DNA of 16,136 nt from CAZGYE01 sp964530165 (GCA_964530165.1 CAZGYE010000108.1:1-16136); one strand, 5' to 3'; numbered from the stretch's first letter, positions 1 to 7,782 are shown. A program made the numbers and translations. Notes: generated by a model from the sequence alone, not told the origin.

Positions 1-3000
1 GCCGTCGCCGTGCGGGATGCCGAAGGAGTCCGTGGGTCGCGGCAAATTCGCCCCGGCCAGAACCAGACCCGACAGCACCAGCGGGTTGCGTCCGGCGAAC
101 GTGGTTCGTTCATGCATCCCGAACGTATGAAACCGCTCGAACTGTTTCGGATCGAGCTGAAGTGCCGAACGAAACTTTGGGTCGGCAAAGAACCCGTGGG
201 TGGCGAAATGTGCCCAACGGGCTTTGGGAAGAGCCTCCAAAACCTGAGCTGTGCTGGCGGCCTTTCCGGTGAACCGTACCAGCTCGCGGCTGCCGGCGAG
301 CCGGTCCAATTGTGCCAGCTCGCTCTTCGTACCAGGCAATGCCGGCCAGTGAATTTGGTGTTCGCCGCGAACGGCCGATCTTAACCCGGCGAGTTGCTCC
401 GGTGTGACGTTGGTCTGGGGCCGGTCGTCGTAGCTGACATCGCCGACCAACAGACCTTTTCCTGACTTGTGCCGGGTACGTCCCTCCGCCGTCAGTTGCT
501 GCCAGAGGAATTGTCCGTCGGGGACAATGGCGAAGGCGTATTGCTCCAACAGGACGCTCCCCGGCTTGTCGCCCGCCAAAGCGCCCCACGGAATCCGGGT
601 CAGTGCCCCGTCCACACACAGGAAGACCTGCTTCGTGTCGGCAGCCACGTGCTTGCCGATCGGCTCCCAAACCAACCGCCGCAACTGGTCGGCAGCAGCA
701 TGCGGTTTTCCGTCCACAATCTGTTGACGCCAAGCGGCCACGGCGGCGTCGATGGGGTCGGCTGGGCCAAGCTCAACCCGCAGCAGCGGCTTGCCGTGCT
801 GGAGCAGGAACGCGACATAACTGCGGAGTCGCCGTTCTCCCGCTTTCCCTGGGTGATTGGGATCCCACGTGAAGTAAACGTAGCCATACACGTCGATAAA
901 GGTTGTTTGAAGGGGCAGGCTATCGACCAGTTGCAGGTGTGTGCTGCGCCACGCGAGGAGTTGTCGGCGGAATTCGGGAACGCTGGCAGCCAACTCGCGT
1001 TCGAGGCGTTCTTTCTGCGCGCTTAGCTCTTGCAGGCGCCCGAGGCGGGCCGCCGCCCGTTTCGGATTCGCCTCGGCGGGGGCCAGCGTCAGCGCGGCGA
1101 GCGTGGTGCGGGTATCGAGATATTCAGCATAGCGCTTTTGTAACGGCTGGTTGTGGAGGCTGGCCAGCGCTTGCTGCCGGCTCCTGCCCGTCCGCTGTAT
1201 GGCGCGACGGCCCCGCCACAAAGAGGCGTAGAGATCCTCGGCCGGTGCACCCAGTTCCCTCGAAACGGAGAGCAGAGCATCTTGGGTCAGCGGCAGTGCC
1301 GCCGTAAAGTTGACGGCTTCGGCTTCTGAGGATGCCGCGCAGAACAGCTCGGCCAGGTTTTGGGAGATGGAAAGTGCCTGCTCGACATATTTGCGGGCTT
1401 CGGCGTATTCGCCTTGGGAAGACAGAAAGCCGCCCATGCTGTTAAGGCTTTTGGCCAGATCGAGATGCCCATTGGGGTAGTGCTTGGCGGGGTAGAGCCG
1501 GCGTGTCATTTCCAGGGCCTGCTCGTAGTACTTGCGGGCCTCGGCGGATTCGCCTTGGGAGTCGGCCAAGACGCCCAGGTTGTTAAGGCTTGTGGCCAAT
1601 TCGGGACACCCGTTGGGGTACTGCTGTTCGGAGTAGAGCCGGCGATTCATTTCCAGGGCCNNNNNNNNNNNNNNNNNNNNNNNNNNNNNNNNNNNNNNNN
1701 NNNNNNNNNNNNNNNNNNNNNNNNNNNNNNNNNNNNNNNNNNNNNNNNNNNNNNNNNNNNACACCCGTTGGGGTACTGCTGTTCGGAGTAGAGCCGGCGA
1801 TTCATTTCCAGGGCCCTGCTCGCAGTACTTGCGGGCCTCGGCGGATTCGCCTTGGGAGTGGAGCAAGGCGCCCAGGTTGTTGAGGCTTGTGGCCAGATCG
1901 GGATGCCCGTTGGGGTACTGCGATTTGGGGTACAGCCGGCGTGTCATTTCCAGGGCCTGCTCGAAGTACTTGCGGGCCGCAGGGTATTCGCCTTGGGAGT
2001 CGAACAAGGCGCCCAGGTTGCCAAGGCTTCTGGCCACATTGGGATGCCCGTTGGGGTACTGCTCGGAAGGGTAGAGCCGGCGATTCATTTCCAGGGCCTG
2101 CTCGTAGTACGAGCGGGCCTCGGCGTATTCGCCTTGGGAGTCGAGCACGGCGCCCAGGTTGCCAAGGCTTGTGGCGAGATCGGGATGTCCGTTGGGGTAC
2201 TGCTGTTCGGGGTAGAGTCGGTGGAACATTTCCAGCGCCTGCTCGTAGTACTTCCGGGCCTCGGCGGATTCGCCATGGGAGTCAAGCAAGGTACCCAGGT
2301 TGTTAAGGCTTGTGGCCAATTCGGAATGCCCGTCGGGATACAGCTGTTCGGGATAGAGTCGGCGTGTCATTTCCAGGGCCTGCTCGTAGTACTTGCGGGC
2401 CTCGGCGGATTCGCCTTGGGAGTCGGCCAAGACACCCAGGTTGTTAAGGCTTGTGGCCAATTCGGGATGCCCGTTGGGGTATTGCTCTTCGGAGTAAAGC
2501 CGGCGTCTCATTTCCAGGGCCTGCTCGACATAATTGCGGGCCTCGGCGGATTCGCCTTGGGACTTGAGCAAGGCACCCAGGTTGTTGAGGCTTCTGGCCA
2601 GATCGGGATGCCCGTTGGGGAACTGCTGTTCGGGGTAGAGCCGGCGCGTCATTTCCAGGGCCTGCTCGTAGTATTTGCGGGCCTCGGCGTATTCGCCTTG
2701 GGAGTCGAGCACGGCGCCCAGGTTGTTGAGGCTTGTGGCCAGATCGGGATGCCCGTTGGGGTATTGCGTTGCGGGATAGAGCCGCCGACGTATGTGTAGC
2801 GCTTGCTTCAAACCCATGGTCGCGGTCGCGTAACGTCCTCGTTGGTAGAGTTGGACCCCTCTGGCGTTGAACCATGCCGCTTGCTCTTCGAGCTCGCGGC
2901 GTTCCGCAGCGGTCTGTTGAGACGACTGCGTCTTAAGGGCCATCGGTTTGTCGGCAGCGGCTCCGACGGAATGAGGCACTGCCAGGCCAAGAGCGGCCGA

Positions 3001-3042
3001 CAACGAAATCAGGAGCGTTAACGCACGTGCTGATTGAGCCAT
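1..3042 (-). CDS. TPR-CHAT protein (caspase-like CHAT domain), secreted or anchored, 3' end cut by window edge
   Basis: The start is ATG at 3042, with a good AAGGGG ribosome site about 8 nt upstream and 51 bp after the kinase stop at 3094, so the two genes are probably one operon. The N-terminus (residues 1-31) looks like a signal peptide: positive, then a hydrophobic stretch, then GAAA before DKP. A divergent TPR at about residues 54-100 is followed by near-identical 47-residue TPR units. These are interrupted by a scaffold gap and a one-base frameshift near 1812-1816. By chance the nominal frame stays open across both, down to position 1. After the TPRs comes a helical linker (about 1318 to 850). 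The CHAT domain then runs from about 700 to the edge: CVDGALTRIPWGAL, VLLEQYAFAIVP, and HFATHGFF with the probable catalytic His codon at 196-198. CHAT is a clan CD caspase/separase-like fold, and proteolysis would need the Cys motif, which lies outside the window. The gene is partial and disrupted as assembled, but the family call is firm. Confidence 0.88.
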   Translation of the reverse strand, partial: MAQSARALTLLISLSAALGLAVPHSVGAAADKPMALKTQSSQQTAAERRELEEQAAWFNARGVQLYQRGRYATATMGLKQALHIRRRLYPATQYPNGHPDLATSLNNLGAVLDSQGEYAEARKYYEQALEMTRRLYPEQQFPNGHPDLARSLNNLGALLKSQGESAEARNYVEQALEMRRRLYSEEQYPNGHPELATSLNNLGVLADSQGESAEARKYYEQALEMTRRLYPEQLYPDGHSELATSLNNLGTLLDSHGESAEARKYYEQALEMFHRLYPEQQYPNGHPDLATSLGNLGAVLDSQGEYAEARSYYEQALEMNRRLYPSEQYPNGHPNVARSLGNLGALFDSQGEYPAARKYFEQALEMTRRLYPKSQYPNGHPDLATSLNNLGALLHSQGESAEARKYCEQGPGNESPALLRTAVPQRVXXXXXXXXXXXXXXXXXXXXXXXXXXXXXXXXXXALEMNRRLYSEQQYPNGCPELATSLNNLGVLADSQGESAEARKYYEQALEMTRRLYPAKHYPNGHLDLAKSLNSMGGFLSSQGEYAEARKYVEQALSISQNLAELFCAASSEAEAVNFTAALPLTQDALLSVSRELGAPAEDLYASLWRGRRAIQRTGRSRQQALASLHNQPLQKRYAEYLDTRTTLAALTLAPAEANPKRAAARLGRLQELSAQKERLERELAASVPEFRRQLLAWRSTHLQLVDSLPLQTTFIDVYGYVYFTWDPNHPGKAGERRLRSYVAFLLQHGKPLLRVELGPADPIDAAVAAWRQQIVDGKPHAAADQLRRLVWEPIGKHVAADTKQVFLCVDGALTRIPWGALAGDKPGSVLLEQYAFAIVPDGQFLWQQLTAEGRTRHKSGKGLLVGDVSYDDRPQTNVTPEQLAGLRSAVRGEHQIHWPALPGTKSELAQLDRLAGSRELVRFTGKAASTAQVLEALPKARWAHFATHGFFADPKFRSALQLDPKQFERFHTFGMHERTTFAGRNPLVLSGLVLAGANLPRPTDSFGIPHGDG
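1318..2742 (-). repeat. Tandem 141-bp TPR-coding repeat array
   Basis: The TPR part of the CHAT gene is built from direct repeats with an exact period of 141 bp (47 codons). The conserved 'tccagggcc' on the plus strand recurs at 1511, 1652, 1807, 1949, 2090, 2231, 2372, 2513 and 2654. Every step is 141 except across the gap and across the frameshift (142). The unit consensus starts LATSLNNLGALLDSQGE, continues with AEARKYYEQALEM-RRLYP and ends in QYPNGHPD. It is a 42-residue Kinesin-light-chain-like TPR with a five-residue extension. About seven units lie right of the gap and two to three left of it. The first unit (2743-2883) and the last unit are more diverged than the middle ones. Confidence 0.93.
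1661..1760. other. Scaffold gap of 100 N, flanked by identical 55-bp ends
   Basis: There is a run of exactly 100 N, a conventional filler for a gap of unknown length. The 55 bases before it (1606-1660) are identical to the 55 bases after it (1761-1815). That is the signature of two assembly-graph edges overlapping by a k-mer inside a repeat. The true number of TPR units here is unknown, and the gap may be zero or even negative in length. Confidence 0.97.
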
Positions 3043-3093
3043 GACGTCACCCCTTGCCAAAACAAACATTGATTGTCAGGCAGGCTCTTGCCG

Positions 3094-5565
3094 TTACTCT
3101 CCCCGGTTGGCAAAACTGACCGCACGGAGCAGCGGGAAATGTGGCTTCAGCCGCTTTTCCAGACGCTCCTGGGTGGTCAAAATCGGATCATCGATCTTTT
3201 GCACATTGAAGAACTGTGGTGATCGGTTTCTGTCTTGTGTGATTTTCCCGTCGTCGAACCACACGAGGGTCTGTGGATGTTGATGCGGCTGGGCCGGGAA
3301 ACCGCTGAAGAGCTCTCGGAGGTCAATTTCTTCAGATAAAGGTGTTTTGCGGGCCAACAGGACGAGCGTTTCCATGCCTGCTGCTCCGTGCATCGGCCAA
3401 CCGGCGTCGCGCTCTTCCGGGAGTGAAAGCGTTGTGACTGTGCACTGTTCGGCTGGAAACTGGTCCCAACGTCCGTCCTTCCAGGGATAGACGGGGGAGG
3501 CTTGGCCGTCGGTGCCGATCCACACGAGGTACACGTAGGCCGGCGGAGTGACTTCGGCTTCGACGCGAATCTGGTCACCGGCCTGGAGCGGCAATGCACC
3601 GTAATCTGTCAGCGCCAGTCCCCGCCGCTGCTTGTTGTCGGGATCCCACACGCGGACATTCACGGTACCCGTCAAGTGATGTGGTGCGCTGTCGGTCACT
3701 GACCAGAAGGATTTGTAAGCCGCCCATACCACAAGCAGCCCGACGCAGACAGCAAACGTGAATACTATTCGACGAGGCAGGCCCTTTCGGGGTTTGGACG
3801 AGACTCGCCATTTCCGTAGGTCGTGGGCCAAGTCTTGTGCCGTGGCGTACCGGTCAGGGATGGACTTCGATAAGCACTTGAGCGTGATCCGCTCCAGTTC
3901 TACGGGCACGTTCGGAGAAACTTGGCGAGGCGGCTTCGGTTCCTGGTTCTGAATCTCGTCAAACAATTCATCGTAGTTGCTGCCGCGAAACGGCCGCCGG
4001 CCGGTGAGCATCTCGTAGAGTATCACTCCGAGGGACCAGATGTCGGTTCGGCCGTCGAAATGGTGCACTTCACCACGGACTTGCTCCGGGGCCATGTAGG
4101 CGGGGGTGCCGGAGATTTCCCCTTTGCGCGCCCGCTGGAAATCTTCACGAACGGCCAACCCGAAGTCGGCAACATGGGGCTGTCCCTCTGAATCAATGAG
4201 CACATTGGCGGGCTTGAGATCACGATGGACGAGGCCCTGCTGGTGAGCATACGCTGCGGCGTCGCTGATGCAACTGATCAACTCGGCCGCACGCTCCGGA
4301 GAGACGGGCTCTGATTTGAGGGCTTCTTCGAGGCTGTGGCCCTCAACGTATTCCATCACGACGAAGACCGTGTCGCCGTCGCGACCGACATCGTAGATGG
4401 TGACGATGCCGGGATGCTTGCGGAGGCTGGCAGCAGTCTGGGCTTCCTTGAGAAACTTGTCGCGATCCTCGGGCGTCGCGAAGCGATGCGGATGCGGCAC
4501 TTTGATGGCGACGTCCTGCTTGAGTTCGTCATCCAACCCTTTGTAGACAACGGCGAAACCACCCTCGCCGAGCTTCGCAGTGACGCGATAGCGTCCGAAT
4601 CGCTCAGGCAGTGGCGGAGCGTCGGTTTCGAAATCGGATTGATCTCCCATCAGGATCGTGGGGTTCAGATTGAACGTGGCTGAAAAAGCCTTCGCAATTT
4701 CGGCAACGTCATCCGGAAAGCGATCGAAATACTCCTGCCGAGTCGGCTCTTCGCCGGCTTGCCTGCGGCCTTGGAGTTCCACCGTGATGAATCGCACCAC
4801 GAGTCTCTTCGCATGCGGCTCGGGGATGTCAGCGGGGAGGTAGTGTTCAATCCGGGGACGCTGTGCCGGGGTGTCAGCTTCCTCAAAGGCCTCTTCGAAA
4901 CGAAAGGCAATGCGCTCGATGAGCTCGACGAGCAGACGATCTCGGAGCCGGTCGGAGAGCTTGGCGAGCCACGGCATCACGGGACCGCCAGGCTCCCACT
5001 CCAGCTCGAACTGGTCGGCAACCTCTTCAATCTCGCCCAGCGCGTCGAACGTCAGGTCGTTGTCACTAATTTCGGCAACGATATCTGGAAATCGATCAAG
5101 ATACTCATGCCGTGTCGGCTGTTCGCCGGCCTGTCTGCGGCCTTGGAGTTCCAGCGTGATGAGTCGCACCGCGAGTGTCCTCCGATCCGGCTCGGGCATA
5201 TCGTCGGGCAAGTAGTCTTCGATGCGAGGACGGCCCGCTGGAGTTTCGGCTGCCTCAAAGGCCTCTTCAAAACGAAGAGCGATCCGTTCTATGAGCTCAG
5301 CGAGCATGCGACCTTGAAGCCGAGCGGAGAGCCTGGCGAACCGCCGCTGTGAGAAAACAGCACAGCCGACAGACCGAAGTTCAAGCCACGTGGAGACCTT
5401 CGCGAGCCACGGAGTCACGGGACCGCCAGGCTTCCACTCCAGCTCGAACTGGTCGGCAACCTTTTTGATCTCGCCCAACGCACCGGGCTCGCCCAACGCA
5501 CCGGGCTCGCCCAACGTGTCGGGCGGCAGGTCGTTGTCACTGGGGTCGGCTGAAACGTTCGTCAT
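3094..5565 (-). CDS. Membrane-anchored Hanks-type Ser/Thr protein kinase with duplicated N-terminal module and extracytoplasmic DUF4384-like domain
   Basis: I place the start at ATG 5565 (823 residues). It has an AAGGGGAAGG ribosome site about 8 nt upstream and a context nearly identical to the start of the giant kinase. A TTG eight codons upstream is less likely. Residues 31-162 and 177-290 are two copies of an acidic helical module (GEIxxVADQFELEW...PRIEx-YLP...GExPTRxEY-x-DRFPD). The kinase domain covers about 325-590: GEGGFA 333-338, VAIK Lys355, Glu374, HRDLKPAN 447-454, DFG 467-469, GTPAYMAPEQ 486-495. All key residues are present, so it should be active. A transmembrane helix at about 599-617 is followed by an outside domain (QAGDQIRVEAEVTPPAYVYL...DGQASPVYPW) that resembles DUF4384. 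It probably phosphorylates Ser/Thr of unknown cytoplasmic partners in response to an external cue. The TPR-CHAT gene follows by 51 bp. Confidence 0.93.
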   Translation of the reverse strand: MTNVSADPSDNDLPPDTLGEPGALGEPGALGEIKKVADQFELEWKPGGPVTPWLAKVSTWLELRSVGCAVFSQRRFARLSARLQGRMLAELIERIALRFEEAFEAAETPAGRPRIEDYLPDDMPEPDRRTLAVRLITLELQGRRQAGEQPTRHEYLDRFPDIVAEISDNDLTFDALGEIEEVADQFELEWEPGGPVMPWLAKLSDRLRDRLLVELIERIAFRFEEAFEEADTPAQRPRIEHYLPADIPEPHAKRLVVRFITVELQGRRQAGEEPTRQEYFDRFPDDVAEIAKAFSATFNLNPTILMGDQSDFETDAPPLPERFGRYRVTAKLGEGGFAVVYKGLDDELKQDVAIKVPHPHRFATPEDRDKFLKEAQTAASLRKHPGIVTIYDVGRDGDTVFVVMEYVEGHSLEEALKSEPVSPERAAELISCISDAAAYAHQQGLVHRDLKPANVLIDSEGQPHVADFGLAVREDFQRARKGEISGTPAYMAPEQVRGEVHHFDGRTDIWSLGVILYEMLTGRRPFRGSNYDELFDEIQNQEPKPPRQVSPNVPVELERITLKCLSKSIPDRYATAQDLAHDLRKWRVSSKPRKGLPRRIVFTFAVCVGLLVVWAAYKSFWSVTDSAPHHLTGTVNVRVWDPDNKQRRGLALTDYGALPLQAGDQIRVEAEVTPPAYVYLVWIGTDGQASPVYPWKDGRWDQFPAEQCTVTTLSLPEERDAGWPMHGAAGMETLVLLARKTPLSEEIDLRELFSGFPAQPHQHPQTLVWFDDGKITQDRNRSPQFFNVQKIDDPILTTQERLEKRLKPHFPLLRAVSFANRGE
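5470..5523 (-). repeat. 18-bp tandem repeat in kinase N-terminus (three units)
   Basis: On the plus strand the unit ctcgcccaacgcaccggg occurs twice exactly (5470-5487, 5488-5505) and once with changes (5506-5523, gtgt for gcac). It encodes LGEPGA-type hexapeptides just before the first LGEIKKVADQF module. The repeat is a duplication of the 'LGE' edge of the module, in frame, and probably lengthens a flexible linker. Confidence 0.9.
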
Positions 5566-5585
5566 GGGTGGCCCTTCCCCTTGTT
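5556..5585 (-). promoter_or_regulatory. Translation-initiation region shared with the giant kinase
   Basis: These 30 bases around the kinase ATG (from 20 nt before the ATG to codon 4) match 16035-16064 at 28 of 30 positions. They include the purine-rich ribosome site and the GGGCCACCC-ATG-ACGAACG context. Sequence further upstream does not match. The identity decides the start codon of both genes. Confidence 0.85.
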
Positions 5586-5674
5586 GCAATCATGGCAGGC
5601 AACCGTCACATCCGCAACAGTGCTGAATGTTTCCACCGTTCGGAAATTTCAGAATCATCACGACGGCCGCGCGT

Positions 5675-6391
5675 TCAACTCTCTTTCGCGTCGGCCATCA
5701 GGACAGCCAACAGCAACCGCAGATTCTCGTCAGCCTCACTGCGCTCGATTCCTTGCTCAACGAGGTGCTCGACGCCTTTCTCAAATGCCGACTGAAAGTG
5801 GACTGCCTGTGATTCAGGGTCTCCGGCACGGCTCCCGTCGCCTTCTGGCGCCTCTGAAGCCCCTGCGTTTCCGGTCTCGTCGGCGACGATTTCCAAAGCC
5901 TCTTTGTACCTCGAATCGGTAGCAATTTGCGCGAGCCGCTCGTTCAGTTCCTGCTCGTCCGACTTCCCCAAGAACTTGATCGGAATGGCAATTGCGGCAA
6001 GGGCCAGAACAATCAGCAGGCCCGGAGGAAACATATAGAAGAACGGCTTACTCAACTCTCTTTCTGACTTGTTCAGCAGCAATGCAGCCTGACGGGGCTC
6101 CAACGGCGAATAACGGTCGCCTTGGTATAGGCAGAGTCGTCCATCCCACGTCCAGAGGTCGAGCCAGAATACACCAAACGAGCGGTACTTGTATCCAACA
6201 GCCCAATTGCCCGATAGCTTCTCCTGCAGGATTGGCTTGATTTCAGGCGGTATGTCCTCGACGTGCTTGATGTCCTCACCCCAGGTGATCACCACCAGTC
6301 CCCGGCCCCGGGCATGCGCCTCAGACGGACTGAGTGCCACGACGGCTAACGCGAAGAAAAACGGTAGGGTAAACAGACTGCGATGGAACAT
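5675..6391 (-). CDS. Hypothetical membrane protein: signal peptide, extracytoplasmic domain, one TM, cytoplasmic tail
   Basis: I chose ATG 6391 (238 residues) because a strong AAGGAGA ribosome site lies 6 nt upstream and the protein then opens with a clear signal peptide (MFHRSLFTLPFFFALAVVAL...AHA-RG). The open frame extends 23 codons further upstream without support. Residues 31-115 form an exported domain rich in aromatic residues (GLVVITWGEDI, VGYKYRSFGVFWLDLWTW, LCLYQGDRYSPL). A transmembrane helix follows at about 117-139. The acidic, helical C-terminal tail (about 145-238) should be cytoplasmic. I do not recognise a named family. Motifs of this kind occur in planctomycete hypothetical proteins, as far as I recall. 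The gene lies 109 bp upstream of the membrane kinase on the same strand, so it could be co-transcribed and might be a kinase partner or substrate, which is inference. Confidence 0.82.
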   Translation of the reverse strand: MFHRSLFTLPFFFALAVVALSPSEAHARGRGLVVITWGEDIKHVEDIPPEIKPILQEKLSGNWAVGYKYRSFGVFWLDLWTWDGRLCLYQGDRYSPLEPRQAALLLNKSERELSKPFFYMFPPGLLIVLALAAIAIPIKFLGKSDEQELNERLAQIATDSRYKEALEIVADETGNAGASEAPEGDGSRAGDPESQAVHFQSAFEKGVEHLVEQGIERSEADENLRLLLAVLMADAKES

Positions 6392-6784
6392 CGCTGGTCT
6401 CCTTGAAGTTGTTGGGGTCGGACCGTTCACCTTGAACCGCTCACGCCGGCAAGTTGACATGCCCGCCGCACGATTCGGGCGTTGGCCAGATCCACGTTCC
6501 CGCGCAATCGTCGCTCCCCATCGCCTTCATGCTACTGAGGCGAAACCGTGAAATCCACAATCTCTTGGATACTTCCCCATTTGAGAAATGCAGAGGTCTC
6601 ACGGTTCGTGGGACGCTTTTCAGGTTCTTCATTTGTCTATCTCATCTTCCCCGTTGTCCTGACGGTCTGTCTCGTTCTCCAGTCGCGCGTGGAGACTTTC
6701 TTGGGGACTGTCGTGATGTGGATGACGATTTCCAATCGATCCAGATGCCAGGAGCCGTGAAATCGCCGCCCATGCAGGCGGTGG
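6392..6784. other. 393-bp spacer without an accepted gene
   Basis: The spacer lies between the 162-residue and 238-residue protein genes. Two weak open frames are present. A minus-strand ATG frame (6632 to 6441, 63 codons) begins MKNLK and shares 17 bases with the start of the 188-residue gene, but lacks a good ribosome site and a signal peptide. A plus-strand GTG frame (6548 to 6760) encodes a hydrophobic peptide with GAGG upstream. Neither is convincing. No hairpin with a T-run was seen. Confidence 0.6.
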
Positions 6785-7273
6785 TCAGGGGGCTTCGAAC
6801 CGAATCAGCAAGAGGCCTTTGTGCCTTGAATAAGCTGGTTTACGCCTTTGCGGGACAACGGTCTCTGGGAGCTTGTCAGCGTCTTCCGACTTGCTCGGCT
6901 CGTCCGATCCGGACTTTGCGGGTTTTCCCTCGGGTTTTGCCCGTGGACGATTCTCCACGGGAATGGGCTGCGACGCTCGGCCGATAAGGAACCGAAATGC
7001 CTGGTGTGAATGCACTGTTTCCACCCGTTGCCAGCCGTCTACGGCGATGAAGAATTGGACGTTCCCTTCGGCGGCGGGAACCCAAAGGACAGTTCCGCGT
7101 TGAAGCACTCCGTAGCAGCGTCCGGCAACGTGGACGTGGCATGGCTTGCCCGAATGGTTCTCGACCTGAACCCAGATTGTCCGCTGTATCAACCACGGGC
7201 CGCACGCGGCAGCAGGCTGGGCCAAAGCGGCAGCCAATACGGCAGCCAACAACGTCGACATGTACGTTTTCAT
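6785..7273 (-). CDS. Small secreted protein with charged, proline/lysine-rich tail (hypothetical)
   Basis: I chose ATG 7273 (162 residues) because an AGGGAG ribosome site lies 6 nt upstream and the protein then starts with a signal peptide (MKTYMSTLLAAVLAAALA...AAAC). A Cys sits at position 24, but the residues before it (AAA) do not make a canonical lipobox, so cleavage by signal peptidase I is likelier than lipidation. Residues 28-100 look beta-rich (TIWVQVENHSGKPCHVHV, GTVLWVPA, VQFFIAVDGWQRV), with a Cys pair at 45/53 that could form a disulphide. Residues 105-150 are low-complexity and charged. I do not recognise the family. The gene starts 54 bp after the stop of the upstream 128-residue gene, suggesting one transcript. 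Role unknown. Confidence 0.78.
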   Translation of the reverse strand: MKTYMSTLLAAVLAAALAQPAAACGPWLIQRTIWVQVENHSGKPCHVHVAGRCYGVLQRGTVLWVPAAEGNVQFFIAVDGWQRVETVHSHQAFRFLIGRASQPIPVENRPRAKPEGKPAKSGSDEPSKSEDADKLPETVVPQRRKPAYSRHKGLLLIRFEAP

Positions 7274-7279
7274 GACCAG

Positions 7280-7299
7280 CTCCCTGTCGTTCGTGTTCA
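7280..7299 (-). promoter_or_regulatory. Leader motif shared with the 8150 gene (TGAACACGAA-n4-AGGGAG)
   Basis: Directly before the 162-residue gene the minus strand reads TGAACACGAA, four bases, then the ribosome site AGGGAG. The same arrangement occurs before the 111-residue gene at 8158-8177, with 16 specified bases identical. The proteins downstream are unrelated. Confidence 0.5.
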
Positions 7300-7327
7300 A
7301 TGGTTGTTCTTTCCGACCAACTACAGA

Positions 7328-7714
7328 TTACGCTGCGGGATTCGTCTGAGAACCCGGTTGAGTTCCTGGGAGCGTTCGGGACTGCAGGAACTTCTCGACT
7401 TTCTCTCGGATGTTCGGACGCGGACGTCTGCTGAAGCCCGAATACTGACCCTCCAGTTCCAGAATGCGGAGCCCGAGGAGTGCTGTGTGCTTACGCATCG
7501 GCAGCATGTCGAGGACCACTTTCGGAGGCCTACTTCTACCGACAGCGAGAACAACTTGCCGGACTTCCGTGATCTGTTTGGAAGTCGGCATGTCATTTTG
7601 TCCGTCTGTTTGCCGAGAATTGGTCGAGTTCGTCTTTCTCGGTTCATGACGAATGACGATGTCGATCCGGGCATACATTCGAATTCGACGTTCAGCGCGC
7701 CTGGTCTCATTCAT
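7328..7714 (-). CDS. Small basic hypothetical protein
   Basis: The open frame reaches 7825, where it would overlap the end of the upstream gene. ATG 7714 (128 residues) is preferred because a GGAGG lies 11 nt upstream. The first 45 residues are basic and look unstructured. Residues about 44-85 (QITEVRQVVLAVGRSRPPKVVLDMLP...HTALLGLRILELEGQY) are predicted helical and would suit a small protein- or nucleic-acid-binding fold, which is inference. There is no signal peptide, so the product is cytoplasmic. I do not recognise the family. The gene follows the 111-residue gene by 100 bp and precedes the 162-residue secreted protein by 54 bp. A shorter start at 7591 lacks a ribosome site. Moderate confidence that it is coding. 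Confidence 0.6.
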   Translation of the reverse strand: MNETRRAERRIRMYARIDIVIRHEPRKTNSTNSRQTDGQNDMPTSKQITEVRQVVLAVGRSRPPKVVLDMLPMRKHTALLGLRILELEGQYSGFSRRPRPNIREKVEKFLQSRTLPGTQPGSQTNPAA

Positions 7715-7782
7715 TTGATCACTTTCCTCCAGCCATGCAGTCGGTTGAATTATCGTCGGTGAGAAGGGACAGGGTTCACTCT

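Noticed and set aside
110..733. Minus-strand 207-codon open frame
   Set aside because: It is out of frame with the CHAT-coding frame, which is open from the gap to the window edge and shows clear CHAT motifs.
1661..1760. Possible split of the TPR-CHAT gene into two genes at the gap
   Set aside because: Both sides hold the same TPR unit in compatible frames, and the CHAT side has no start codon with a ribosome site. The break is better explained by assembly.
1852..2799. Plus-strand 315-codon open frame with repeats (LGGFALGVEQGAQVVEACGQ-like)
   Set aside because: It is the antisense shadow of the TPR array. A repeat with a period divisible by three keeps any stop-free frame open. The minus frame gives canonical TPRs and a CHAT domain.
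5566..5589. TTG start eight codons upstream for the second kinase
   Set aside because: The ATG at 5565 has the ribosome site at proper distance and shares its context with the start of the giant kinase. The TTG would place the ribosome site inside the coding region.
7010..7762. Plus-strand 250-codon frame
   Set aside because: It lies antisense to two genes with good ribosome sites, has no signal or domain and no ribosome site of its own.
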